Part shown: positions 31,780 through 44,469 of the stretch, piece after piece
Layout of the letters: every line of letters starts with the position of its first letter
Position numbering within the stretch: position 1 is the first letter of the stretch
Origin: Impatiens glandulifera
Taxonomy: Eukaryota > Streptophyta > Magnoliopsida > Ericales > Balsaminaceae
Reading direction: 5' to 3'
DNA: 64,000 nt
Assembly: GCF_907164915.1 (NCBI RefSeq)
Contig: NC_061863.1
Location: 23,079,710-23,143,709, forward strand
Program-made: the position numbers and the translations under genes
Notes under the pieces: generated by a model
Databases searched by the model: none
Told to the model about the DNA's origin: nothing
What the model saw: only the letters and a program-made list of their open reading frames with translations

Positions 31780-33600
31780 GAGAAAATTAGTTGTGGGAGA
31801 CTTCATGGAGTGCAAAAAATCAATATATTTCATCAATATCTCCAGAAACTATAAATATTTTTCATCAGAGTTAATACCCTTGGGGACTTTCCTATTGTCA
31901 ATTATTTCGATTTTCTATCTGTTTTGTTGCAAATGGTTAAGTAAAAATGATTACTTACATATAGAGGCAAAAAGATATGCACAAAAATAGATGCCAATTT
32001 AGATTTAGGCACATAAAATTCAGTATTTATAAGCACACTTACAATGTGCTCTTGATCAAGATCTTGAATGGTAATGTCGAATTATTTGACTTCATTGTTG
32101 AGGGCATCATTATATATAGACTCTTCACAATTGAACACGGACTGTGTAACATGAACAAATTGTTAAAAACTATAGGTGCAACAAAGAAATGACATTATTA
32201 TGTTGTAAGAGGGAGTATAACTTACATTATGTAATGTTGAGAAGAAGATCTGGCGAATGTTGGAAGAGGAAGAGGGGTTTTGTGCATTCTTGTTCAATTT
32301 TATGGCCCATGTGTTAATGATATTGTCATCGAGCCACTTGTCTTATTTCATTTCCTGCAACATCCTCCGAGTTATGCTTAAGTGGTTGATTGAGTAAAGG
32401 GTCTCATTCAAATTCTACTATAGAGAGACAAACTTATTGGCATTAGCTTTATCCTCTAGCCTTTCTGTCATAAATGGAGATCTCAACCTCGCTAGTAGTG
32501 TGGGTTGTTTTCTCCATGGACGTGGAGTTCTCTTCTTAGTGAGTTGATTTTTGAAGATGATCACGCATTTCCATATAATGTGGCTCATGCATTATTAGAT
32601 CTTCCTCGAGCTCGTGAATTAAAATAGTAGTTTCTTAGGGCTCATATGTAGGATTATATAGGATACCTTGCATCTATAAAAGAAAGAAAATTATAATCCA
32701 GTTTTTAGAACATTACAATGAACTTTTGAGAAGATGACAGTTGTTACCTTGCATGAATGGAAGAAACGAGAATGGATGAAGCGTGAATGGAATAAACGAG
32801 AATAAAAGAAGCGGGGGCAGGGGTTTAGACTTCCTCTTAGAGGAAGCTTTCTTCCTCTTATATACTTTTAAGCTTAAAAAAAGATTTAATAAACTAAAAT
32901 GTAATGTAATGTCATTTAAACTAAAATGTAATGTCTGATAAATTAAATGTAATATCGTTTAATTTGAATTATAATTTCATTTAAACTAAACTGTAATGTC
33001 ATTTAAACTAATCTATATTATCTTATAACCTAAACTATAATGTCTTATAACTTAAAATATAATGTCTTATAACCTAAAATGTAATGTATAATAACCTAAA
33101 CTGCAATGTGTTTCTAACTTTTGAAGTTTAACATTTCTAATAGTCACTAACTAACATTTCTATTATTTATTTCAATGTCTAAAATATTTTAATCGATTGT
33201 TACCTTTCAGTTTCAGCGTTGTTAGAGAACTTCCTCTTCTTAGATTTGTTCGCTTTGTTCTAACTATTCCTTGATTTGTTCGGACTCTTCTTTGTTTTGT
33301 TTAGACTCTTCCTTTCTTGGTTCTTAGTGTCTTCGAGATATCAAAGACCACAATTTGTTTTTCTGAATCCTAAACATCATATAAGGTAACAAGTTAAATA
33401 AGAAATTATACTCAAGTAGTTTAGAAGAATGGTAATTTCTTACCATTTCGAGATTGAAGAACGGAACTTGATGTAGAACGAAAATGCAACTAGAAGAGTG
33501 TTAACTAAACTTGATGTAGAACATAAATACAACTAGAAGAGTGTTAACTAAACTTGATGTAGAACGGAAATACAACTGGAAGAATGTTACGGTTTTGAAT
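31780..33600 (-). pseudogene. Decayed Ulp1-like (peptidase C48) gene, probably transposon-carried
   Basis: Read on the minus strand, about 32350-32260 gives KWLDDNIINTWAIKLN and about 31980-31900 gives FLPLYVSNHFYLTICNKTD, resembling the W-L-x-D-x-x-I and P-V-H-x-x-N-H-W-x-L blocks of Ulp1 SUMO-protease domains (catalytic His region; the Trp after it is Phe here). Upstream, about 33350-33200, is a Lys-rich NKTKKSPNKS stretch. Many stops and no intact exon structure. Plant CACTA and Kaonashi-type MULE elements often carry such domains. The domain match is by eye only. Confidence 0.35.
32890..33125. repeat. Subterminal TGTAATGT repeat cluster (right)
   Basis: About nine copies of (C)TGTAATGTC-like or TATAATGTCTTATAAC units, in the opposite orientation to the cluster at 31310-31480. 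Confidence 0.6.
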
Positions 33601-34228
33601 CATTGGACGATAAAAAAATCTCTCAACAATAAGAAAATGAACGATGGCTAGGATTCTCCAGATGATAGGAGCGCGATAGTTTTTTGTGGATTATTTGGGT
33701 TTTCTGGGTTCTAGGGTTAATAGGAATATGAAGCGTCATGTCATGGAGCGCTCTGATATTTTGAAATAAATTTAATTAAAAAAGAATTTCTACGGTGGCA
33801 TGTCACGGGAGAGTCATTGGGGAGAATCGATGCCCCTATCATTATTCTTAAAATAATACTCTATATTATTTATTAAAATAAATTGAGACATTAGTTCAGT
33901 GTATTATCTCTATCATCGTCAAAATCTCTCGACGATGAGTGAACAAACGATGGCTAGTATTTGAATCTCTGGACGTAAGGCGCGCAATAGTTTTTTTTGG
34001 ATTCTGTGTGTTTTCTGGGTTCCAGGGTTAATAGGAATATGAACTGTCATGTCATGGAGCGCTCCGATATTTGGAAATGAATTTAATTAAAAAATAATTT
34101 CCACGCTGGCATGCCACGGGGGAGTCGTTGGGGGTGAATCGCTGCCCCTATCATTATTCTTAAAATAATAATCTATATTATTTATTTAAATAAATTGAGA
34201 CATTAGTTCAGTGTATTATCTCTATCGG
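33601..34228. repeat. Tandem duplication of about 310 bp
   Basis: Units 33601-33917 and 33918-34228 share ACGATGGCTAG, TTCTGGGTTC(T/C)AGGGTTAATAGG, TGTCATGGAGCGCTC and an end GAGACATTAGTTCAGTGTATT, with roughly 10-15% differences by eye. No ORF. It may be a duplicated end of a DNA transposon. Confidence 0.8.
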
Positions 34229-35349
34229 GTAAGTGGGTACATTTATCTATTCATTTCATTTCAGCACTCACTTTAAATGCAGTAACCAATTTAGTCACAT
34301 TCTTGAAAATTAAATAAAAAAGGTTTTCTCAACTTCAACATACCTATATAAAAGTGTAGTTCAAACTCAAAGTTTTGAGATAAAATGGAAAACACAATCC
34401 AATCCAGATTACATTTTGACGAGAATGAGATAAATACCGCAAAAATGATTGAAGTTGTGTTCAAAAGTTGTGTTTAAAGCAATAACTAGTCGATGAATGC
34501 ATTTATCATTGTATGTTGTTGGCTTATGCGGCTATAATTGAGGTGAAACGGATGAAAAAATGGTACCCTAAATGATTGGTTTTTGCGATGGAAATTATGA
34601 CGAAAACAAACGTGGAAAATAAAGTTGAACATAACGTCAAAAATAATGTCGAAAATTTCTGACGAATTTACTTTTTATTTTAGTGACGATGATTGATCAT
34701 AGGTAAATATATTTATTTTTTGCGATGAAATTTTTTTCATTCATTAATATTTGTGACGGTTATTGTTTTTCGTGGATTAAATCATCGAAATATTCGTTGC
34801 ATATTTTTGACGTTATTAAACGTCGGTGATTATGCGTTACTAATTAGGCATTTTTTAGTGATAATGGGGATTATTAGTCTAAATATAATATATAGTTGAG
34901 TTACAAATGAAAATACTAGATCCAGATCTATAGATAATAAAATAATAAATAATTTGTAAAAAATAGTTTTAAGATGAAAACATCTATGATTAGGGCCAAA
35001 TTAAATTTCAAATCATGAAATCTCATGCTTAGTCTAGGCGCCCATGTAACGAATTTAAAATGTGATCAAGAATATTTTGATTAATTTTAAACCCTAAATT
35101 GGCGTTAAATTAATCCAAACAAAAGTCGAGGGAAAAACTAAATGTGATAAACAAGGATAGGAATTGAGGGAATAAAAAATTATCATTTATCCAAAATCAT
35201 GAGTCATCTATCCATAAATAAGACCTTAAAAGAGTTAGTTATTTTTTTTAAAAATTAGTTGTGAAGGTCAAGAAATGGAAACAATGATTCTTCTGAAATA
35301 TTCCCTTAATAGGCATAGAGCCATGACCGATACTGTAAAAATAAATAAG
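34229..35349. other. Non-coding A+T-rich stretch with a CACTA-like end
   Basis: No gene. At 34560-34860 there are GACG/CGTC-containing short dyads and the segment ends GCATTTTTTAGTG at 34860, the reverse complement of a CACTA-type terminus (CACTAAAAAATGC). No matching left end was found, so a truncated CACTA end is only possible. The rest is featureless. Confidence 0.3.
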
Positions 35350-35669
35350 CAAAATCGAGTCTCTCAAACCCTATTTGTTGATAGATATGTGAGATCGTTC
35401 GTACACGAACCTATTTAAAGCCCTAATTGTAGTTAGGTATTTCCTAACCCTATCTATCGATAGGTATGTGAGATTGTTCGTACACGATCCGTATAAACCT
35501 TTATTTTTATTAGATATCCAAAACTATATATGTTGATAAGTGCGATGGATCGTTTGTATACGATTCCGCTAAAAACCCTTATTGTAGTTAGTTATTCCTA
35601 AACCCTATATGTCGATAGGTGCGTAAGATCATTTGTACATGATCCTATTTAAACTCTAATTATAGTTAG
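35350..35669. repeat. Satellite-like array, left part
   Basis: Three to four units of about 90-95 bp built from CCCTAT(T/C)TGT(C/T)GATAGGT, GTGAGATCGTTCGTACACGA and TAAACCCTAATTGTAGTTAGG. The same array resumes at 38764, after the inserted LTR element. Confidence 0.75.
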
Positions 35670-35674
35670 GAATC
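35670..35674. repeat. Target-site duplication GAATC (left)
   Basis: GAATC before the LTR at 35675; repeated at 38759-38763. Confidence 0.85.
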
Positions 35675-36229
35675 TGTTAAGCTTTAAACTATAACCGAGC
35701 CTTTCAAGTTCTTTAATTCAAGAAACGGGTTCTTGATGATCGGGGCCGATGGTGGAATTCAACACTCAAGCGCAGCGGACATAGAATGAGAAGAGAATTC
35801 GAGGTTAAGGAGAGAAGAGCCGAAGGTGAGAAGAGAATACCACTAGAATACACCTAGTAGTCCAAGAAGGGGGATGAGGACCGAGAGATAACTTAGAGCA
35901 CCAAGTTCCAAAATATTTAATTCATAGCCCCAAAAGTGGGGTGGGCATCAGCATTTAAAGAGGCTGAATTACCCAAAAGTATTCGGTTACAACTACTTCC
36001 AAAATAACAGAATTCAGTTTCAAGAGAAATAAGAGAGAAAGGAAACAAAACAGAATTATTCAATAAAAAAAATAAACTGGCCCATATGCACACTTGGGCC
36101 GAGAGATGGGTGCTGGAAATATTTTAGGACCGAGGTTTTTGATGAGCAGACCGTAACATAATCTCCCCCTTCGAGGTTCGTCGCCCTCGACGAAAAGAAT
36201 ATGGACTGGTCAGCCTCTAATGCGCATCT

Positions 36230-37195
36230 TCAAACTTCATAAATATTGCTTCGGTCGGGCTTCAAAATGTTCAGCAAGGTTCGCCGCAAAGGACCGGTCT
36301 TCTTAAAAATCTTTCGGCAGAATCGTTTCATTAGTGGAGCTGGTTGGGTCCTTGCGGTCTTTTCCAGTGCCGGGTCGCTTGCCACTCCGCCCATGTGAGG
36401 AATTTTTGTGCACCCAAGGTCGAGTTTTTCAGTGTTTAGAACTGGCCTTGGTTGCTGCAATGTCTCCAGCGCCTGATGCAAAAATAATTTCTTCCAACTT
36501 CTATTAAACTCCATACTTGGCTAAAAAATCCAAGCTATGTCTTTTTCCCGAACCAGCATAACATCAGCATCGAAGGAGCCATAGCTTCTAATTAGATCGT
36601 TAGAAATATCTTCCAAGGTCATTGTCGCGAGTGAAACAGTTTGGCCTTCGGGCTTACTCTTTATTTGCATTTTGGCAGCAACACTATATTCATCTAAGGT
36701 CTTTTCCAGCTGGTTTCCATGCATCAAACTGGCCTGCGACCGAGGAATCCCCTTTAGGACCGTGGTTCTGTCTTGCTTCTCATAGGATAGGGTCAGCTTT
36801 TCAAAGTCCTAAGATGACGGGCCTAGAGTAATCAACCATTCAATTCCCAACACAATATCATATCCGTCCATGGAAATTACCTTCATTTCTGTTTGGTATT
36901 CATTGCCTTCCATCGTCCATTTCAAGTCTTTGTAAACACTAGAACATAACACATTAGACCCATCGACCACTCTAACCGATTGCACCCTGGTTTCTATGCT
37001 TTTGTGGTCTATTTTCTCCAAAATCCTGCTATTGATAAAATTGTGGGTGTTGTCTGTATCGATCAGGATCACTACAGGCAGATTCCCAATTTTGCCAAGA
37101 ATCTGGAGCGTTTGAAAAGCTTTAGAGCCGGTCAAGGCATGTAAAGATATGGCTGGTTCATCCCTTGGGCCGAGCAATGAAGGTAGATCATCCAA
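36230..37195 (-). pseudogene. Gypsy-type aspartic protease region (single element)
   Basis: ORF 37195-36809 (128 aa) holds LIDTDNTHNFINSRILEKID, where the active-site Gly of D(S/T)G is Asp, and DGYDIVLGIEWLITLG. The frame then breaks and continues as 36727-36521 and 36514-36230, ending KRFCRKIFKKTGPLRR. Unlike the array copies there is no stop in the active site. Confidence 0.8.
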
Positions 37196-38243
37196 AACAG
37201 GTTCTTGGTCGGGTTTTCTTGGTCTTCTTGATTGGCCGAGACCATGAATAACTTTGATTTACACCTATGGTTTGTTGCCATTTTTCATTGCAATAGTAGC
37301 ATAGGCCCTTCTTTCGCTTTTCATCCATTGAGGCTGGGTCTAATTGCTTAACATGGCCCTGGTTTGCATTTGAAGAAGACCCATATGATGAATTCTTGAA
37401 GTCGGTATTGGTGCTCGGCCCGACTATGTTGATATTGGATGGCGTGGGCAGCATTGGTGCTTCAGCGCTGTACAAGTTACCACTACTCATTAAGGACCGA
37501 TATGTTGCTTCTTGGACTTTAGCCATGGCCATGGATTCGTTTAAAGAATCTGGGAATCGCAACCTGATGCAGTTTGCAATTTCCTCCCTTAGACCGGACA
37601 TGTAGCAATCTATGACGTACTCCCTTGGCATGCTGTAGAGTTTTTGTGAGATCGACATGTATCGCAGATTATATTCTTGAACCGACCCAACCTATTTTAA
37701 ATTCATCAGTTGTCTCATTGGTGTGTCATGTATAGAGGGCCCGAATTGAGTCATAAGGTCTTTCTTGAACACGTCCCAAGATAAGGCCTCCATATGATTT
37801 CGGTTTTGAAGATATGACCCGTACCACATTCTTGCTTCGCCAGAAAAGTGAATGGGGGCGATTTCTAATTTGGTGGCATCCTTAGTTTTGTCCACCCTGA
37901 AAAATTGCTCGGCAGATATTAGCCAGCCCTCGACATCGGACCCATCAAACCGAGGAAAATCGACATTGGTTAGCCGAGTGGGAGGAGCATAGTGTTGGTC
38001 GCGGTTCTGGCTAGGGTGCGGGGGCCTAAATGGTGAAGGACCGTGGCAAGAATTATCATCATAGGGTCTGCGGCGGGGTTCTTGCACATTTCTAGATGCC
38101 CCGCTCTCAAAGGCAGCCATACGTTCTTCAACCACATCAAATCTTCGGTCTATGGAAGCTTGCATCGTAGCTGTTTGTTGGGACAGGTTTTCAATAAGGG
38201 CCTTGAGCGCATCCATTTCTGATTGCTGGCGAGTTTCTACCAT
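37188..38243 (-). pseudogene. Gypsy-type Gag (single element)
   Basis: ORF 38243-37692 (183 aa) starts MVETRQQSEMDALK and has a short coiled-coil-like N-terminus, then FPRFDGSDVEGWLISAEQFF, HFSGEARMWYGSYL and LSWDVFKKDLMTQFGPSIHD. A single in-frame TAG at 37689-37691 interrupts it. The same frame continues from 37688 through MSISQKLYSMPREYVIDCYM to the zinc knuckle GLCYYCNEKW, where a one-base shift separates the expected His and Cys (NHRC in the other frame). This is the best preserved gag of the family here. Confidence 0.85.
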
Positions 38244-38758
38244 GTTGAGAATCGGTCAGTTCTGATACCAATATGTTAAGCTTTAAACTATAACCGAGCC
38301 TTTCGAGTTCTTTAATTCAAGAAACGGGTTCTTGATGATCGTGGCCGATGGTGGAATTCAATACTCAAGCGTAGCGGACATAGAATGAGAAGAGAATTCG
38401 AGGTTAAGGAGAGAAGAGTCGAATGTGAGAAGAGAATACCACTAGAATACACCTAGTAGTCCAAGAAGGGGGATGAGGGCCGAGAGATAACTTAGAGCAC
38501 CAAGTTCCAAAATATTCAATTCATAGCCCCAAAAAGTGGGGTGGGCATCAGCATTTAAAGAGGCTGAATTACCCAAAAGTATTCGGTTACAACTACTTTA
38601 AAAATAACAGAATTCGTTTTTAAGAGAAATAAGAGAGAAAGGAAACAAAACATAATTATTCAATAAAAAACATAAATTGGCCCATATGCACACTTGGGCC
38701 GAGAGACGGGTGCTGGAAATATTTTAGGACCGAGGTTTTTGATGAGCAGACCGTAACA

Positions 38759-38763
38759 GAATC
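38759..38763. repeat. Target-site duplication GAATC (right)
   Basis: Second copy of GAATC; the satellite array resumes after it. Confidence 0.85.
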
Positions 38764-40720
38764 CTAGAGACCTTAATTGTCGATAGGTATGTGAGATCGT
38801 TCGTACACGATCCCATATAAACTCTCATTGTAGTTAGGTATCCTTAAAACTCTATTTGTCGATAGGTACGTGAGATCGTTCGTACATGATCCCATTTTAA
38901 ACCCTAATTATATTTATATATCTAAACTCTATCTATCAAAAATGTATGAGAAATCGATCGTACACAATTTCGTTGTAAGCCTTGTTTATTAATAAGCATA
39001 TATATCATTTTTAAGATTATCCATTAACAATCTTGTTTGTCGACAAGGACCTGAAATCATGCGTGCATGATCTAGTGAAAATACTATCTTTGGATAAGTC
39101 AAGAAATCATTTTTATATGATTTCATTAGAAACCCTATATGTGGATAAATGCGCTAATCATTCGTACACGATTCCGTATAAAAACCCTATTTTTCGATAG
39201 GTCGAGAATCGTTTGTATATAGTTCTGTTAGAAACAATATATGTTGATAGGTGCGATAATCGTTCGTACATGATTCTATCTGAAAACCCTATATGTCGAT
39301 ATGTCGAGACATCATTTGTATATGATTCTGTTAGATACTCTATCTATTGATAGGTGTGTTAATCGTTCGTACATGATTATGTCTGAAACCCTATTTGTCG
39401 ATAGGTCGAGACATCATTTTTATATGGTTTTGTTAGGAACTCTTTCTGTTGATAGGTGCACTAATTGTTCGTACACGATTCCGTCTGAAAACTCTATTTG
39501 TCGATAGCTCGGAACATCACTTGTATATGATTATGTTAGAAACCCTATCTGTTGATAAGTGCGCTAATCATTCGTATACGATTCTATTGGAAAACCCTAT
39601 TTATCAATAGGTCAATACATCATTTTTATATGGTTCTATTAGAAACTCTATCTATTGATAAGTGCGTTAATCGTTCGTACATGATTCCATCTAAAACCTT
39701 ATATGTCGATAGGTCGGGACAAAATTTGTATATGTTTTCATTAGAAACTCTATCTATTAATAGGTGCGTTATTCGTTCGTAAACAATTCCTTCTGAAAAT
39801 CTTATTTATCGATAGGTCGAGACATTGTTTGTATATGATTCCGTTAGAAACCATATATGTTTATAGGTGCGTTAATCATTCGTACACGATTTTGTCTGAA
39901 AACCCTTTATGGCGATAGGTCAGCACATCATTTGTATATGGCCTCGTTAAAATCCTATTTGTTGATAGGTGTGTTGATCGTTCATACACAATTCTATTTG
40001 AAAATCTTATATGTTGATAGGTCGAGACATTATTTATATATAATTTAGTTAAAAACCATATTAGATGATAGGTGTGTTAATTGTTCATACGTGATTCTGT
40101 CTGAAAACCCTATATGTCGATAGGTCGAGATATCATTTGTATATGGTTCTGCTAGAAACGCTATTTGTTGATAGGTGCGCTAATCTTTCGTACAAGATTC
40201 CGTCAAAAAACCCTATTTGTCGATAGGTCGAGACATTATTTGTATGTGATTCCATTAGAAAACCTATATATTTATAGGTGCACTAATCGTTTGTACACAA
40301 TTCCACTAAAACCCTATCTCTCGATAGGTGTTCCCTCTCTCAACATCACTAAGACTAAGTTTCTCAAAAGCAAAATCATATATCTCCCTAGGTATCCAAC
40401 AAAAACTCCATCTCTTAGATATCTAAGCCTTGTTTATCAACAAGCACAATGATCATATGTACATGATCTTATCAAACTCTATAGTTTGAATAAGTATTCA
40501 AACCATATCGTCCGAATAGGTATCCAAACTCTATCGTCCGAATAGGTCTCAAAATTATATCCCTCAATAGGTACTCTTCAAAATCCTATCATTCGAATAA
40601 GTATTCAAAACCCTATCCCTCGATAGGTATTCTACAAAATCCTATCACTCGAATAGGTATTCGAAATCCTATCCTTCGATAGGTACTCTACAGAATCCTA
40701 TCTTTCAATAAGTACTCAAA
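38764..40720. repeat. Satellite-like array with about 103-bp period
   Basis: From about 39190 to 40290 there are ten or so units of about 103 bp. Each is a dimer of 51-52-bp monomers: one has GATAGGTCGAGACATCATTT, the other GATAGGTGCGTTAATCGTTC. GATAGGTCGAGA-type marks lie near 39296, 39400, 39502, 39604, 39708, 39812, 39914, 40017, 40120 and 40223. At 40490-40720 it changes to a shorter unit of about 33-45 bp with CCTATC-CTCGAATAGGTATTC. Short translated ORFs here only reflect the repeat. Confidence 0.85.
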
Positions 40721-41399
40721 CCAAACCATATCTTCCAATGGGTATTCTCCTTCCGATTCCCGAACACGAAACTCTATTTGTTGATAGCGTCACGTTCATT
40801 TATACTTGATCATCTTCTACCTCACTTGTGATTGACTTTTCTGGCAAGTTCGTCAGCTCTAGCGTCCAATCTATATTTTGATAGTACTGTAATCATTTGT
40901 ATATGATCTCTCAAATGCATTACTTGTTAGTAAACCCCCATAGGCAAGCTTGTTGAGCTTTCACTGAGACTTATGTGTTGATAATCTCACGATCATACAC
41001 ATATGATCACCATGAGTGTTACATGTTAGCAACTCACATGAAAGTTACTAAAGCTTTCATGTTCCCTTCATATCTCATAACTTTAACCTTAGCCATTTAT
41101 ATATGACTAAAGCATGATTAATGTGTTGATACTCATGCTAGATAAGGATTGATGTTTCAATACCTATGATGATCTCTATATCATTATCCCAGAGATTTTA
41201 CGGGTACTTTTTTAAGATCTGTAAAATAAGATTCACAAGAATTATCCTTATTAGGATAATCGTCAAAGAAAGATCCCTAAAACAACTCTTGGAAGAACCT
41301 CGATAAATTGCTATATACAGCATCACCATGTCACTCCAATATCAGCACGCTACAGGTTATATTTTTTAAAACCCTAATTATAAATTGGACAAGATAACT
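40721..41399. other. Decayed continuation of the satellite region
   Basis: Occasional TTGTTGATAG and GATCAT/ATGATC motifs show relation to the array up to about 41110. No gene seen. Confidence 0.4.
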
Positions 41400-44164
41400 T
41401 AGTGTTATATTCGAGAGGGGAACTCTATAAACACTAAAAATCTACACATTAATTTATAATATAAAAAATATTTTGATTTGTTTTCAAATAAATAAAATTA
41501 AAATAATTAACCACATGGTAAAAAATCAATTAAACAATTAATTAGATTAATTATTATGATAATTAAAGACTAATTAATTAAGGAAAATGGCCAAAACAAA
41601 AAATAAAATTACTTGGATATATGTTGTACTCATTTTATCTTCAAATATTTTTTTAAAAAAAATCAAGTAATTAAAATAAATAATTTAAGATGAAATGGGT
41701 ACAAAATAATTTATTTTCCTAAAATATACAAAAATAAATAATAAAATAAATTGGCGATATAAGTTGTGTATTTAAAAAGATTAAAATTAAAGCCAAAACG
41801 ATGAAAGAAAAATCAATTTCAAACAAATCTTTAATCTTTAAAATAAAAAAATAAAATTTATAATCCTCTATAGCCGAAATTACGAAATTTGGCTGCAGCA
41901 AAGACCAGAACCATCGGATGAGCATTGAATTGTCATCCAACGCTCCAGACGCGCACACGTAGCCAGTTGTAACTAAAGGAGCATGCACTTGCACTTCACT
42001 AGATTGGTTAATGTTTATTAGAAAAGATGCCAATGGCGCTTAACAGATTATTGACGGAATGCGCAAACGCGCATGAAACAATTTTATTTCGACCGCCACC
42101 AACATCTTCATTGTGACGTCGAAAATATAAGTATGTTGTCTCATCCTTTGATTTTCCAGAAGTGGAACTTTCTCCATAGTCAACCAAATCAGCTTATTCA
42201 AAAGGTGATATGATCACCCTACCAATGTGTTCATTTCACCTACATCAATAGGGACGATTCATCCTTATTCTGACAAGTGGGATGAAGAATAGCCAAAATA
42301 CCATTAATGGCTTTTGGCTGATTCGATCAACTTAAAGCCTCCACCAACTTAGGAAGGCTATAAATAGTCTCCCTCAACACTTCTGAAAAGAAGATATAAC
42401 ATCTCAATCCCTAAATCAATAGAAATAAAAAATCTACCATTGAAGCTCGAAGCTTTGGATTTTTCGATTTTTCTAAATAAGCCTCTAAAGCTTGGATCCA
42501 AGCATCCAAAAAGTTTCCCTAAGGTCTAAGGAGTGTTCTCCAATCTTTAGTAAACTTCCCATCATTCTTTAATTAATACTTCCAGTTTGAAATTGTAATT
42601 TTTATATATTAGTTTTCATAAGTTTATATGTTGTTTGGTTCTTGAGATTGATGATTAGAAATCTATCTTATGATCATTTATAAACTTTATGTGAAAACTA
42701 GAACCGATCAATCAGTCTTAAAAAGAAAACCCAAATTTGAATTTATAAAATTAAAAAAATTGGCTTGTTGTTCATGGACTAATATTTAAATATCAAGACC
42801 CTAGAATGCTTCCCAACATGATTTTAATGATGTTGGACAAATAATTGAATTTTTTTTTTTTTTATCAAAATCAAGATTTCAATATAATTGAAAATTTTGA
42901 GTTCTTAAACTGGTCCATACGAACAACCAATGTTCTTATTTTAGTATCAATCAAGTATATAAGGTATAAGAAAATTATTGACTAGATCCTTCACTTTAAA
43001 ATATTTTTAAAACTAAAACTCGATTTTTGGCTACAAACTGTTTTGAAAAATATGATCATCATTTAGGTCGATTGATACCTTAGGGTGATGTTCTAAATGT
43101 TCTTAAGTGTTTTGTGAAGTTACCTAGGCCCTTGGATCGAAGAATCCAAGCCTCCATCAAAATTGTAAAACCTACAATTTTTTATGTTCTTGAGGACTAG
43201 AAGGTCCGATCGAGAACTGAGAAGTCCGATTGAAAAATCTTAACCCAAGAACGAGAATTTTAATAGGACCAACAAGTCCGACCGGTGTTCTTCAGCTAGG
43301 ATTGAGAGGTCCAGCCGGTGTTCTTCAATATAACCGAGTGGTCCAACCGATAATTTTTTACATCAAGGACGAAGAGGTCCAACCCATGACCGAAAGTTAT
43401 AACATAGGACTAAGGAATCTCAACTTCTGACCGAGAATTTTGAACCTATGAGCGAGGGAGTCAGCCTCGAGCTAACCCAGGACCGAGGGTTTTTACATCC
43501 CGACCGAGGATTCCAGCCAAGGAACAAGAGCCCTTAGAACCTCTACTGAGAGACTTTGACAAATTGACCAAAGATCCCAAGCCTCGATCGAGATGCTCCT
43601 CAACCTGGATTGAGAGTTTTTCAACCCTAACTAAGAAAACGAACCCAAGATCTTGGAAATCGGTCATAATGCCTGTTTGGTCCTTATTTTTAAAATCCAA
43701 AATTACAAAAGTAATTTTGGAACCTCCCATTTTCTAAAAATCCCGAAATATTAGAAAATGATTTTAAAATATTTTAGGATATTTCCACAAAAATTATTTT
43801 GATTTATAAGGCTTTTTGGAACTTATGTTTAAACCATAATGTCTTTGAATGATTGATATTTTTAGGTATTTTCCTCCATAAGTTATCATCAATAATAGGT
43901 ACCAGCATTTAAATAATTGTTTTTACAATTCTTTAAATAATGCACAAACATAATATATGTTTAGGACCGGAAAAATAATTGGTTAAAAATAAAATGTCAT
44001 ACAACCGATTTTTAAAAACTAAGTTTATATGTAGAGACCGTTTTTAAAATGGGTACGAAGGATAAAGCACGAATTTCGGTATTACCACACTACGAACTAA
44101 ATAAAAGTCTGGCCAATACGTTTGCACACGTACGCCACTTTTTTTTATTGATTTTCAAAAATCA
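41400..44164 (+). mobile_element. Probable Ty3/gypsy (Tat/Ogre-like) LTR, solo or truncated
   Basis: The right end ...TTTTCAAAAATCA at 44164 is followed by TTGGCGACTCT (44166-44176), like the start of the primer site used by Tat/Ogre-type gypsy elements. A TATAAATA-type box (CTATAAATAG, 42359-42368) with a C/A-rich start region and the CACGTACGCCAC segment before the end fit an LTR. The left boundary is a guess; no internal coding region follows. A minus-strand ORF at 41719-42033 has no recognisable domain. Confidence 0.35.
43195..43680. repeat. Degenerate GACCGAG minisatellite
   Basis: About 12-14 loosely spaced units of 30-40 bp carrying (A/T)GACCGAG or GGTCCAACCGA, often with a run such as TTTTCAACC between them. 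Lies inside the probable LTR. Confidence 0.6.
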
Positions 44165-44469
44165 ATTGGCGACTCTATTTTCAAATAAATAATATTCTTT
44201 AAATTAATTATGTTTAATTAATTTAAACAACGGATTTTCTAATAATTAAATTGTTATTTGATTAAAACACATATACCCAAATTAATCAAATTTAAACAAA
44301 ATTAATTGTTTTTATAATTAATTTTAAAAATCTTTCAGAAATTATTTGAAATCTTTTAAAATAATTGTTTATTTTAAAAAAGATTTTTGACACGTAAACC
44401 ATGGTTGAAATTCTCGAACCTCAGGCTTATCCACAGAGCCAAAACTAAAGGGTTTTTCCGGGGATTACA

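Larger units (their letters stand above)
35675..38758 (-). mobile_element. Single complete non-autonomous gag/protease LTR element
   Basis: 3084 bp on the minus strand. LTRs at 35675-36158 and 38274-38758 both have TGTTA...TAACA ends, with an internal region of 2115 bp and a GAATC duplication on both sides. It belongs to the same family as the array at 19287-27733. The primer site reads TGGTATCAGAAC next to the right LTR and the polypurine tract is by the left LTR. Only gag and protease are encoded. It is inserted in the satellite array. Confidence 0.9.

Noticed and set aside
39301..40048. Several ORFs with SVDRCVNRSYMI-like repeats
   Set aside because: They are translations of the 103-bp satellite; length and composition follow the repeat.
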